From contig NZ_CP033918.1 in the NCBI RefSeq assembly GCF_003815675.1, forward strand, positions 2,976,001 through 3,040,000: a stretch of 64,000 nucleotides of DNA. The letters run 5' to 3'. The notes under the pieces were generated by a model, which was not told where the DNA came from, searched no databases, and saw only the letters and a list, made by a program, of their open reading frames with translations. Position numbers and translations under genes: made by a program. Of the stretch, positions 45,185 to 53,238 are shown piece by piece. Within the stretch, counting starts at the first letter, position 1; every line of letters begins with the position of its first letter. Source of the DNA: Chryseobacterium sp. G0186. GTDB lineage: Bacteria; Bacteroidota; Bacteroidia; Flavobacteriales; Weeksellaceae.

Positions 45185-46711
45185 CTATCTTCTTCTGCCC
45201 CCCAGGCCAAACATTCCCAGGATTGCTTTAGCTCCCTCACGCATGAGAGTATTTGTAAAGGTTCTTCCGGCTTTACTCTGCAACACCTGTTCAAACATGC
45301 CCGGGTCTTCTTTTACGGGTCTTGTTCTTTGGGTAGATGTTGGATTTTGAGCAGCCTGTTCCATTCTATTGGTTAATATTTCATAGGCAGATTCCCTGTC
45401 TATGGCTTCTTGATATTTGGCTACCATTGCAGACTGGGAAGTTAATTCTGTAACCTCAGCACTACTCAGAACATCCATCCTGGATTCTGGTGAAATAAGA
45501 TAGGCATGAACCAATGGTGTTGGAATTCCTTTTTCATCTAAGGCCGTTACAAAAGCTTCTCCAATTCCAAGATTCTGAATAAGGCTTGAAGCATTATAAT
45601 ATTCAGTAATAGGATAATTTTCTACTGCTTTGGATATTTCTTTTTTATCTTTTGCCGTAAAACCTCTCAAGGCATGCTGGATCTTCAACCCTAGCTGAGA
45701 CAATACATTTTCCGGAACATCACCAGGAATCTGCGTGATAAAATAAATTCCGACCCCCTTAGAACGAATAAGCTTTACCATGGTCTCAATCTGCGAAAGA
45801 AGAGCCTTTGATGCTTCATCAAAAAGTAAATGAGCCTCATCAATAAATAACACTAATTTCGGTTTTCCACTATCTCCCTCTTCAGGGAATGTCATATAAA
45901 TCTCTGCAAATAATGAAAGCATAAATGTGGAAAACAATTGGGGTTTATTCTGAATATCTGCGACTCTTAAGATATTGACCACTCCTTTTCCATCTCTGGT
46001 TTCCAGTAAATCCTGAACATCAAAGCTTAATTCCCCGAAGAAATCTGCAGCTCCCTGTTGTTCCAGAGCAACAATAGATCTTAAAATAGCTCCTAATGAA
46101 GCAGGGGCGATTGACCCGTAGTTGGCGGCAAGTTCTGCCTTTCCCTGAGCATTATCAGTTACATATTGCAATACCTTTTTCAAGTCATTCAAATCAATTA
46201 ATGGCAATCCTTTATCATCACAATACTTAAATACAATAGACATTATACTTTGTTGGGTATCATTAAGTTCAAGAATTTTACTTAATAAAACAGGACCAAA
46301 TTCTGTTACCGTTGCTCTAAGCTTTACTCCTTCTCCTCCTGAAATAGTCATCAGCTCTACCGGGAAGCCTTGTGGAGTGTAAGGAAGCTGGGTTTTTGCA
46401 TACCTTCCCTCAATGATGGCATTCTTCTGACCTGCTTCTGCAATTCCTGAGAAATCTCCTTTGATATCTAAAACAAGAGAGGGTATTCCGGCATGAGAAA
46501 GCTGCTCAGCAAAAACCTGTAATGTTTTTGTTTTACCTGTTCCGGTTGCTCCGGCAATAAGGCCGTGACGGTTGATTGTTTTCAGGGGAATGGTTACGTT
46601 CACTTCCGGAACGACTTCACCATCCAGCATTCCCTTTCCTAATATGATATGTTCTCCCTTGGGAGTGTATTTAGCATTTAATTCTTCAATAAATTGTGCT
46701 TTGTCTGCCAT
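45185..46711 (-). CDS. HerA-like ATPase (DUF853)
   Basis: The 508-aa protein is of the FtsK/HerA ATPase class. Walker A is GATGTGKTKT near residue 55, Walker B is KLVLFIDEAHLLFDEAS, and the family segment VLDIKGDFSGIAEAG lies between. A C-terminal tail is rich in Arg and Gly (GLGGRRR). The DUF853 family is widespread in Gram-negative bacteria and its role is uncertain, possibly DNA translocation. No nurA-like nuclease lies beside it, though a DnaQ exonuclease gene follows 75 bp downstream on the same strand. Confidence 0.9.
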   Translation of the reverse strand: MADKAQFIEELNAKYTPKGEHIILGKGMLDGEVVPEVNVTIPLKTINRHGLIAGATGTGKTKTLQVFAEQLSHAGIPSLVLDIKGDFSGIAEAGQKNAIIEGRYAKTQLPYTPQGFPVELMTISGGEGVKLRATVTEFGPVLLSKILELNDTQQSIMSIVFKYCDDKGLPLIDLNDLKKVLQYVTDNAQGKAELAANYGSIAPASLGAILRSIVALEQQGAADFFGELSFDVQDLLETRDGKGVVNILRVADIQNKPQLFSTFMLSLFAEIYMTFPEEGDSGKPKLVLFIDEAHLLFDEASKALLSQIETMVKLIRSKGVGIYFITQIPGDVPENVLSQLGLKIQHALRGFTAKDKKEISKAVENYPITEYYNASSLIQNLGIGEAFVTALDEKGIPTPLVHAYLISPESRMDVLSSAEVTELTSQSAMVAKYQEAIDRESAYEILTNRMEQAAQNPTSTQRTRPVKEDPGMFEQVLQSKAGRTFTNTLMREGAKAILGMFGLGGRRR

Positions 46712-47054
46712 TTGATCTCTTTTTTAAACTTATAAATATAAAATATTTTGTAAAACATTTTATGTTTTTTCCCTTGTAACTTCTATGAATAACCTTGGGA
46801 AACATTTCTCCATCATTTTGAGCAAATTTCAAACCATGCCTATTAAATCCTGGTATTACAATATTTATGAGGTTCAAACATGATAAAAAACAGCATTTAT
46901 CCATAAGAAGTATGTAAGGCATTCTTTTTGCTGAAAAATAAAGAACCTTAAACAATCGTTTAACATAGTATTGAAAGAAACTATCAATGGGATTTAACAT
47001 TTCGTTTAGATTTTATCTAATACTTTGTATCTTTAACTTTTAAAAAAATACCCA

Positions 47055-48464
47055 ATGAAAATTGAACAAATATATACGGGCTGTCTGGCTCAGGGTGCCT
47101 ATTATATTGTATCAGAAAATGAAGCAGTCATTATTGATCCACTTAGAGAAGTAAAACCTTATCTGGATCGTCTGGAAAAAGATAATGTCACTTTAAAATA
47201 TATTTTTGAAACTCACTTCCATGCAGATTTTGTTTCAGGACATCTGGACCTAAGCAATAAAACCGGTGCTCCTATTGTATACGGACCCACTGCAGCTCCT
47301 GAATTTGAGGCTATCATTGCGGAAGACAACCAGATTTTTGAGATTGGAAAAATAAAAATTAAAGTATTGCACACTCCAGGTCATACCATGGAGAGCAGTA
47401 CTTATCTATTAATTGATGAAAATGGTACAGAAACTGCCATTTTTACGGGAGATACCCTATTTTTAGGAGATGTCGGAAGACCGGATCTTGCTCAAAAGGC
47501 AACCAGTCTTACTCAGGAAGACCTTGCAGGAATTCTTTATGACAGTCTTCAGAACAAAATTATGCCATTGGATGACAGCATCACTGTTTATCCTGCTCAC
47601 GGTGCAGGTTCTGCTTGTGGAAAAAATATGCAAAAGGAAACTGTTGATATTTTAGGAAACCAGAAAAAAACAAACTACGCACTTAATCAACCGGATAAGG
47701 CATCTTTCGTTAAGGAAGTCCTTGATGGGCTTACTGCTCCTCCTAAATACTTCGGAATGAATGTAGCCCTAAACAAAGGAGGTTACGAAAGTCTGGATGT
47801 CGTTATGGACAAAGGATTAAACCCGGTTTCTCCTGAAGACTTTGAAGCATTGGCTGAGGAAACGGGAGCCTTAATTCTGGATACAAGAGGTGCTGCAGAT
47901 TTTCATAAAGGATTTGTTCCAAACTCCATTAATATTGGATTAAAAGGTGATTTTGCCCCTTGGGTAGGAACCTTAATCGTAGATGTAAAGCATCCTTTAT
48001 TATTGATAACGGATGAGGGTACTGAGGAGGAAGTCATTATCAGATTAAGCAGAGTAGGTTTTGATAATGTTGTAGGATACCTGAACGGAGGTTTTGAAGC
48101 CTGGAAAAATGCAGGTAAGGAAATTGATGAAGTAAAAAGAATTTCACCAATGGAGTTTGCAGAGCAGTTTACAACAGACGCTACCGTAATTGATGTAAGA
48201 AAGCTAACTGAATATTCTGCAGAGCATATTGACAATGCCTATAACAGACCTTTGGATTCAATAAGCGATTGGGCCCGTAATCTTGACAGCTCTAAGCATT
48301 TTTTCCTTCACTGTGCCGGAGGATACAGAAGCATGATTGCGGCCAGCATCCTTAATTCCCACGGAATCAGAAACTTTACTGAAATAGAAGGAGGTTTTAA
48401 CGGCATCAAAAAAACGGAAAAATTTCCTACAACAGACTTTGTTTGCCAATCCAAAACGTCATAA
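47055..48464 (+). CDS. MBL-fold persulfide dioxygenase-like hydrolase fused to two rhodanese domains
   Basis: The N-terminal metallo-beta-lactamase domain has the metal motif ETHFHADFVSGH (His54, His56, Asp58), HTPGHTMESS and FTGDTLFLGDVGRPD, as in ETHE1-type persulfide dioxygenases, except that the residue after Asp58 is Phe rather than His. Two rhodanese domains follow. The first (LILDTRGAADFHKG) has no active Cys. The second (VIDVRKLTEYSAEHI) has Cys in FFLHCAGGYRSM. It leads an operon with a rhodanese lipoprotein and a thioredoxin, pointing to sulfane-sulfur or persulfide handling. Confidence 0.9.
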   Translation: MKIEQIYTGCLAQGAYYIVSENEAVIIDPLREVKPYLDRLEKDNVTLKYIFETHFHADFVSGHLDLSNKTGAPIVYGPTAAPEFEAIIAEDNQIFEIGKIKIKVLHTPGHTMESSTYLLIDENGTETAIFTGDTLFLGDVGRPDLAQKATSLTQEDLAGILYDSLQNKIMPLDDSITVYPAHGAGSACGKNMQKETVDILGNQKKTNYALNQPDKASFVKEVLDGLTAPPKYFGMNVALNKGGYESLDVVMDKGLNPVSPEDFEALAEETGALILDTRGAADFHKGFVPNSINIGLKGDFAPWVGTLIVDVKHPLLLITDEGTEEEVIIRLSRVGFDNVVGYLNGGFEAWKNAGKEIDEVKRISPMEFAEQFTTDATVIDVRKLTEYSAEHIDNAYNRPLDSISDWARNLDSSKHFFLHCAGGYRSMIAASILNSHGIRNFTEIEGGFNGIKKTEKFPTTDFVCQSKTS

Positions 48465-48468
48465 GATC

Positions 48469-48840
48469 ATGAATATTAAACTTTTCGGATCTGTTTTAGC
48501 TATAATTCTTACGCTAAACTCCTGTAAAACAACACCTAAAACGGCGGCTTCCAAAGCTAACATCAAAGAGGTGGTAACCAGTTCGGATGTAACATTGATT
48601 GATGTAAGAATTCCGGAACAGTACGCTGCAGGAACAGCAAAGAATGCTATTAATATTCCCCTGGCAGAAATTCAGAACAACATAGAAACCCTTAAAGGCA
48701 AAACGGTTGTTGTTTTCTGTAATAAAGGAGTACAGGCAGATCAGGCTATGGAAATTTTAAAGAAAAACGGAGTGGAAGCTTATGATGGAACCACCTGGAA
48801 AAATGTAAAGGCCATCCAGAATGAAGCTGATAAAAAATAA
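48469..48840 (+). CDS. Rhodanese-domain lipoprotein
   Basis: ATG 48469 (4 bp after the previous stop) gives a lipoprotein signal MNIKLFGSVLAIILTLNSC, Cys19 lipidated. The single rhodanese domain has TLIDVRIPEQYAAGTAKNAINIP and active-site Cys in VVVFCNKGVQADQAM. It probably takes sulfur or resolves persulfides in the periplasm, next to the cytoplasmic MBL-rhodanese protein. An in-frame TTG at 48439 is less likely as the start because it overlaps the previous gene and spoils the signal. Confidence 0.88.
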   Translation: MNIKLFGSVLAIILTLNSCKTTPKTAASKANIKEVVTSSDVTLIDVRIPEQYAAGTAKNAINIPLAEIQNNIETLKGKTVVVFCNKGVQADQAMEILKKNGVEAYDGTTWKNVKAIQNEADKK

Positions 48841-48857
48841 ATTAATAACCCAAAACT

Positions 48858-49157
48858 ATGTCACAAAAATTTCAGGAAATCATCAATTCCGAAAGACCTG
48901 TATTAATTTCTTTTTTTGCAACGTGGTGCCAGCCCTGCAAAGTACAGTCTTCGGTTTTAAATAGTGTAAAAGAAAACATTGGCGAAACTGCCAGAATCAT
49001 AAAGGTAGATGTAGACCAATATGCTGCCATTGCAAGTCAATATGGAGTACGAAGCGTTCCTACCTTGGCTCTTTTCAAAAATGGAGAGCTTCTATGGAAG
49101 GAAAGCGGTGTACATGATGTGAATACATTAACCCAACTTCTGCAGCAATATGCTTAA
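48858..49157 (+). CDS. Thioredoxin
   Basis: The 99-aa protein has a CxxC active site as FFATWCQPCKVQ, an unusual CQPC instead of CGPC, then cis-Pro in GVRSVPTLALFKNGE. No signal peptide, so it acts in the cytoplasm. It is third in the operon with the MBL-rhodanese and rhodanese lipoprotein, where it could reduce protein persulfides back to thiols. Confidence 0.9.
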   Translation: MSQKFQEIINSERPVLISFFATWCQPCKVQSSVLNSVKENIGETARIIKVDVDQYAAIASQYGVRSVPTLALFKNGELLWKESGVHDVNTLTQLLQQYA

Positions 49158-49165
49158 ATAAAACA

Positions 49166-49216
49166 AAAATAAAGGCTGAACTCAGTTTCTTCTGAATCTG
49201 TCTCAGCCTTTATTTT
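49166..49216. terminator. Bidirectional terminator of the sulfur operon and the omega-amidase gene
   Basis: AAAATAAAGGCTGA and TCAGCCTTTATTTT form a perfect 14-bp stem with a 23-nt loop between convergent genes. Confidence 0.8.
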
Positions 49217-49227
49217 AATCTATCTTA

Positions 49228-49977
49228 TTATTGAATAGAGAAATGATCCCTGTCATTTAAGAACTGGAAGTGTTCCCTAAAATCTTTCAATTCATTCATA
49301 TCCAAATCTGCCGTTACGATATTTCCCTGTTTTTGGGCAATCTCTTTTCCATCTGCAAAAAAGCAGTGAGAACTCTCCTGATACAACAGATTATTTCCAT
49401 CTGTTCCTATTCTGTTTAATCCAAATACAAAAGATAAATTTTCAATGGCTCTTGCCTTTAAAAGATGTTCCCAGGCTCCTACCCTTTTTTCAGGCCAGTT
49501 TGCAACATACAGAATAGCATCATAGTCGTCATTATTCCTCGCAAACACAGGAAAACGGAGATCATAGCAGACCTGAAGCAAAAATCTTATCCCTTTATAT
49601 TCAACAATTACCCTATCCTTTCCCGGAGTATACACCTTATCCTCTCCTGAAAAGGAAAATAAATGTCTTTTATTGTAAAAGGTAACCTCGCCGTCAGGTT
49701 TTACAAAATACATTCTATTGTAAAAATCACCATTCTCTTCAACCGGTGCACTTCCACAGAATGCTGTATTTTTTTCTCTTGATATTTTTTTCAAAAACTC
49801 CAATGATTCTTCATCCCTGTCAGAAACTTCTGCTGCATCCATGCAAAACCCCGTTGAGAACATTTCGGGAAGAATAAACAGGTCTGCATCAAGGTTTTGA
49901 AGTTCATTCTCTATGATTTTAAAATTTTCAGCTTTATTTTTCCAGACTATATCCAAATTGAGCCCTACAATCTTCAT
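49228..49977 (-). CDS. Omega-amidase (nitrilase superfamily, YafV-like)
   Basis: Omega-amidases hydrolyse 2-oxoglutaramate or 2-oxosuccinamate, repair products of glutamine and asparagine transamination. The catalytic triad is visible: Glu38 in LPEMFSTGF, Lys103 in YNKRHLFSFSGE, Cys137 in LLQVCYDLRFP. The SFSGED segment and VANWPEKR match this branch. Length 249 aa. It is transcribed alone. Confidence 0.9.
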   Translation of the reverse strand: MKIVGLNLDIVWKNKAENFKIIENELQNLDADLFILPEMFSTGFCMDAAEVSDRDEESLEFLKKISREKNTAFCGSAPVEENGDFYNRMYFVKPDGEVTFYNKRHLFSFSGEDKVYTPGKDRVIVEYKGIRFLLQVCYDLRFPVFARNNDDYDAILYVANWPEKRVGAWEHLLKARAIENLSFVFGLNRIGTDGNNLLYQESSHCFFADGKEIAQKQGNIVTADLDMNELKDFREHFQFLNDRDHFSIQ

Positions 49978-50162
49978 CTTTTTTATTTTAAATTAATTCA
50001 ATAACTGCTTTATAAAAATACGTCTTTTATGCTTAATAAAGAAAAAGGAAGTCTATTTCTTAATATTTATTAAAGTATTCCGTTTTTATAACATTCAATA
50101 CCTTTCGGTTTCATTTTTGATACAGGTAATTTTTATTAATATCATTAAACATTAAAAAATTT

Positions 50163-50603
50163 ATGAAGAAATTGGTTTTTATGATGATGATATTCTTTTT
50201 CAGTGCTACCGCTAATGCTCAGGCATGGACAGGAAAAGGAGATCAAAAAGTTCAACTCGGTTTAAGTGCCTGGGGATATGGGACCGGAATAACGGGAACC
50301 TACGATTATGGACTTAATAAGCTTTTATCAGTAGGGGCAGGTATTAATGGTTACTTTGGTAATTATAAGAACAATGACAAGGATAACCGTGTATTTGTTT
50401 TTGGGAGACTAAACTTCCACCTGCAAGAAGCTTTAAACCTACCCTCAAAATGGGATATTTACCCGGGTATTGACCTTGGCGTAGTTGGAAAAGACGTTGG
50501 AATAGGAGCTCACATTGGCGCACGCTACTTCTTTACAGAGAAAATAGGTGTTTTTGCAGAGGTGGGTAACAACGGAAGTCTTGGAGTTTCCTTCAATTTA
50601 TAA
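50163..50603 (+). CDS. Small outer-membrane beta-barrel protein, 146 aa
   Basis: Signal peptide MKKLVFMMMIFFFSATANA. The mature ~127 residues alternate in a beta-barrel way with many Gly and aromatic residues (GLSAWGYGTGITGTYDYGL, RVFVFGRLNFHL, GIGAHIGARYFF) and end in FNL, an aromatic-hydrophobic C-terminus typical of outer-membrane barrels. Function unknown. It may correspond to a small DUF family of flavobacteria; I cannot confirm which. Confidence 0.78.
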   Translation: MKKLVFMMMIFFFSATANAQAWTGKGDQKVQLGLSAWGYGTGITGTYDYGLNKLLSVGAGINGYFGNYKNNDKDNRVFVFGRLNFHLQEALNLPSKWDIYPGIDLGVVGKDVGIGAHIGARYFFTEKIGVFAEVGNNGSLGVSFNL

Positions 50604-50625
50604 TCAAATAGTCCTTAAATATGAC

Positions 50626-50653
50626 AAAGCTTCTCGTTTCGGGAGGCTTTTTT
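50626..50653 (+). terminator. Terminator of the small barrel gene
   Basis: AAAGCTTCTC pairs with GGGAGGCTTT over 10 bp with wobbles, followed by T5G. Confidence 0.65.
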
Positions 50654-50655
50654 GT

Positions 50656-50685
50656 TTGGCATAGTTTTGATAATTGTTACCTTTG
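50656..50685 (+). promoter_or_regulatory. Promoter of rseP
   Basis: TTG (50656-50658), 19-bp spacer and TACCTTTG (50678-50685), 24 bp before the rseP ATG. Confidence 0.75.
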
Positions 50686-50709
50686 CAAATTAAAATCTAA
50701 AATTTATTA

Positions 50710-52191
50710 ATGGAAATAGCAATCAAACTCTTCCAGTTCATTCTGAGTATCTCTATACTTGTAGTTCTTCATGAGCTTGGGCACTTCTTACCGGCCATAT
50801 GGTTTAAAACAAGAGCTGAAAAATTCTTCCTGTTTTTCGATCCTTATTTCTCAATCTTCTCAATGAAGAAAATCAACGGAAAATGGAAGTATAAATTCTT
50901 CTCCCAAAACCTGCCTGATACTGAAGTGACAGAGGTAAACGGGAAAAAGGAAGAAGTTCCTATCGATATATCAAAACTTCCTGACACTGACTGGAGAAAA
51001 TATCCTGAGCAGACCAAGTACGGAATTGGATGGCTTCCTTTCGGAGGGTATGTAAAAATTGCCGGAATGGTTGATGAAAGCATGGATACAGCTCAGATGA
51101 AAAAACCGGCTGAGTCGTGGGAATTCAGATCTAAACCGGCTTGGCAGAGATTAATCATCATGTTGGGTGGTGTTACGGTAAACTTTTTCCTTGCATGGTT
51201 AATCTTCTCCGCGCTGGTTGGGAAGAATGGAGAGACCATCTTTGAAGCAGATAAAATTACAACTCCACTTCATTATACGGAAGCTGCCAAGAAAATGGGC
51301 TTTCAGGATGGAGACAAAATATTAAAAGTTGACGGAAAGGTTCAAAAGGACTTCAAGAAACTGGCATTAGATGTTTTATTAAGCGACGAAATTACCGTTT
51401 CAAGAAATGGAAAAGAAGTTACATTCCCTACCAATGATGATGGTAAAGTTATGGCTTTCCATGATCCGGAACCAAGATCATTCTTAACACCAAGAATGAC
51501 TCCAATTGTTGATACTATTGTTACAAAATCAACCATTGATGCAGGATTAAAGGTTGGAGATAAAATACTTGCCATCAACGGAACTCCAATCAGCTATTAT
51601 GATGAATTGAAGCCTTTGGTTATTCCTAATGCCGGAAAAACGATAGAGTTCAAGGTATCAAGAAACAACCAGGTTGAAGATCTAAAAATCCCAGTTTCCA
51701 AGGAAGGAACCATCGGAATTCTTTCTTTTAAGGAAATTGAAAAATATATGGTTCATAGTGACTATGGTTTCTTTGGTTCCATCAAAAGAGGGTTTACCCT
51801 TACTATTGAGAGTTTAACTTACCAGATTAAACAATTCAAATTAATTTTCAACAAAAAAGTTCAAGGTTATAAAAAAGTAGGTGGCCCTATTGCCATTGTG
51901 AAAAACATGCCTGTAGATAAAGATGCAACAGGAAACGTTTCCATCAACTGGGGAGCTTTCTGGGGCTTTACAGCGATGTTCTCCGTATGGCTGGCATTCC
52001 TGAACCTTATTCCTATCCCGGGACTTGATGGTGGGCACGTTTTATTTACATTGTATGAAATGATTGTAGGAAAGCCTGTTCCTCAAAAAGTATTGGAAAA
52101 TGCCCAAATGGTTGGTGTAATTTTCTTATTAGGGTTAATGTTACTGATCTTCGGAAGCGACATAGTGAAGTGGCTTACAGGTTCTTTATAA
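50710..52191 (+). CDS. rseP: Site-2 intramembrane zinc protease RseP
   Basis: RseP cleaves anti-sigma factors and remnant signal peptides within the membrane. The zinc motif HELGH is at 21-25 in the first helix. Two PDZ domains follow (KKMGFQDGDKILKVDGK and IDAGLKVGDKILAINGT), and the last helices contain the third ligand in PIPGLDGGH. Length 493 aa, larger than E. coli RseP because of an insert after helix 1, as in other Bacteroidota. Own promoter; it is followed by tRNA genes. Confidence 0.95.
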   Translation: MEIAIKLFQFILSISILVVLHELGHFLPAIWFKTRAEKFFLFFDPYFSIFSMKKINGKWKYKFFSQNLPDTEVTEVNGKKEEVPIDISKLPDTDWRKYPEQTKYGIGWLPFGGYVKIAGMVDESMDTAQMKKPAESWEFRSKPAWQRLIIMLGGVTVNFFLAWLIFSALVGKNGETIFEADKITTPLHYTEAAKKMGFQDGDKILKVDGKVQKDFKKLALDVLLSDEITVSRNGKEVTFPTNDDGKVMAFHDPEPRSFLTPRMTPIVDTIVTKSTIDAGLKVGDKILAINGTPISYYDELKPLVIPNAGKTIEFKVSRNNQVEDLKIPVSKEGTIGILSFKEIEKYMVHSDYGFFGSIKRGFTLTIESLTYQIKQFKLIFNKKVQGYKKVGGPIAIVKNMPVDKDATGNVSINWGAFWGFTAMFSVWLAFLNLIPIPGLDGGHVLFTLYEMIVGKPVPQKVLENAQMVGVIFLLGLMLLIFGSDIVKWLTGSL

Positions 52192-52219
52192 ATTTTTTGA
52201 AATTTTTTCATAAAAATAT

Positions 52220-52250
52220 TTGTAGGGTATAAATATTCGTCCTATATTTG
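52220..52250 (+). promoter_or_regulatory. Promoter of the first tRNA-Asn
   Basis: TTG (52220-52222), 20-bp spacer and TATATTTG (52243-52250). Confidence 0.7.
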
Positions 52251-52272
52251 CACCACTTAAAACAAAGGACAT

Positions 52273-52346
52273 TCCTCCTTAGCTCAGTTGGTTAGAGCAT
52301 CTGACTGTTAATCAGAGGGTCGCTGGTTCGAGCCCAGCAGGAGGAG
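52273..52346 (+). tRNA. tRNA-Asn (GUU), first copy
   Basis: The cloverleaf can be drawn: acceptor TCCTCCT with AGGAGGA, D arm GCTCAGTTGGTTAGAGC, anticodon arm TCTGA-CTGTTAA-TCAGA with anticodon GTT, and T arm GCTGG-TTCGAGC-CCAGC. CCA is not encoded; the gene ends in discriminator G and continues CAAA. It has its own promoter and terminator. Confidence 0.97.
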
Positions 52347-52347
52347 C

Positions 52348-52383
52348 AAAAAAAGACTTACAGAAATGTAAGTCTTTTTTTTG
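52348..52383 (+). terminator. Terminator of the first tRNA-Asn unit
   Basis: A7GACTTAC and GTAAGTCT7 form a 14-bp stem with loop AGAAAT, followed by T8. Confidence 0.85.
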
Positions 52384-52711
52384 CATTATCCACAAATCCC
52401 AATAGCTACTACTCTTTTCGGTTCAACAATGATACTACTGAACTGAAAGAACGGCCTTAGCTTAAATCTAATGCATTTTCATCACTTAAGAAACTCTATA
52501 ACCCAAAATATCATTCAGCTTCAAAAAAACCGCCCTATATTTCAATAAAATTTTCGATTCAAGTGTTCCAGCACACAAAAAAACTACTTGTATCACAATG
52601 AAAATATCATTTTCATACCCGACTTTTAAATTAATACACCATACGATGTAATTTTAATTTATTGAAAAATAAAACGATAGCAATTTTCACTAAATATTAA
52701 GGGATAAAAAC
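52384..52711. other. Gene-free spacer between the tRNA-Asn units
   Basis: I see no gene in these 328 bp on either strand; the longest ATG frame noticed has 17 codons. A short inverted repeat ATGAAAAT-ATC-ATTTTCAT lies near 52600. The spacer is unrelated to the flanking duplicated units. Confidence 0.6.
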
Positions 52712-52742
52712 TTGCTTGGTACGGATATTCCTATTATATTTG
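52712..52742 (+). promoter_or_regulatory. Promoter of the second tRNA-Asn
   Basis: TTG (52712-52714), 20-bp spacer and TATATTTG (52735-52742). The sequence from the -7 box to the tRNA is identical to the first unit except one base. Confidence 0.7.
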
Positions 52743-52764
52743 CACCACTTAAAACAAAGGAAAT

Positions 52765-52838
52765 TCCTCCTTAGCTCAGTTGGTTAGAGCATCTGACTGT
52801 TAATCAGAGGGTCGCTGGTTCGAGCCCAGCAGGAGGAG
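52765..52838 (+). tRNA. tRNA-Asn (GUU), second copy
   Basis: Identical over all 74 nt to the copy at 52273, including anticodon GTT and missing CCA. Its flanks from the -7 box through the terminator are also near-identical, so this is a duplicated transcription unit 492 bp downstream. Confidence 0.97.
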
Positions 52839-52839
52839 C

Positions 52840-52871
52840 AAAAAGACTTACAGAAATGTAGGTCTTTTTTA
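52840..52871 (+). terminator. Terminator of the second tRNA-Asn unit
   Basis: AAAAAGACTTAC and GTAGGTCTTTTT form a 12-bp stem; one T-A pair of the first copy is replaced by T-G wobble on the RNA strand, so the hairpin is preserved. Confidence 0.8.
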
Positions 52872-53238
52872 TTTTAAAGCTGTTCGTATATTCATTGTTT
52901 CTCTCCAAAATATCATCAGCTAAAGAAGCAGTCCATTTCTGCCTGAACGCTACATTTTTTTGACAGAAATTCTTATAAAATTCTTATTCCATTTTACGGA
53001 AAAAAGTTTACAATTTGGGTAAAATATTGAGCAATAATAATTCGTTTTTGGTTCTTTATTAACCCACTGATTCTTTAGATTTTAAGGGTAAAGAATTACA
53101 GATAATTTTTTATCATTTTGTAGTACTATTTTTGTTAAATTTGCCGTTTTAAAGAGAACAGTAAAAATATTTTATTTTTTATATATATTTTTTAAAAACT
53201 GCATACTTTTTGTTTATGCTAATTGCCTGAAGAAACGA
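52872..53238. other. Gene-free region upstream of the DUF5686 gene
   Basis: No open frame of note in 367 bp. TAAATTTG at 53136-53143 is the best -7 box, with TTG 15 bp upstream; it would give a leader of about 90 nt. The DNA is AT-rich throughout. Confidence 0.5.

Noticed and set aside
46686..47000. 104-codon minus-strand frame before the HerA-like gene
   Set aside because: It overlaps the start of that gene in another frame and lies in a promoter region; the amino-acid composition (many Phe, Tyr, Lys, Ile) is that of random AT-rich DNA.
52597..52616. Inverted repeat ATGAAAATATCATTTTCAT in the tRNA spacer
   Set aside because: Short and AT-rich; expected by chance, with no adjoining gene.
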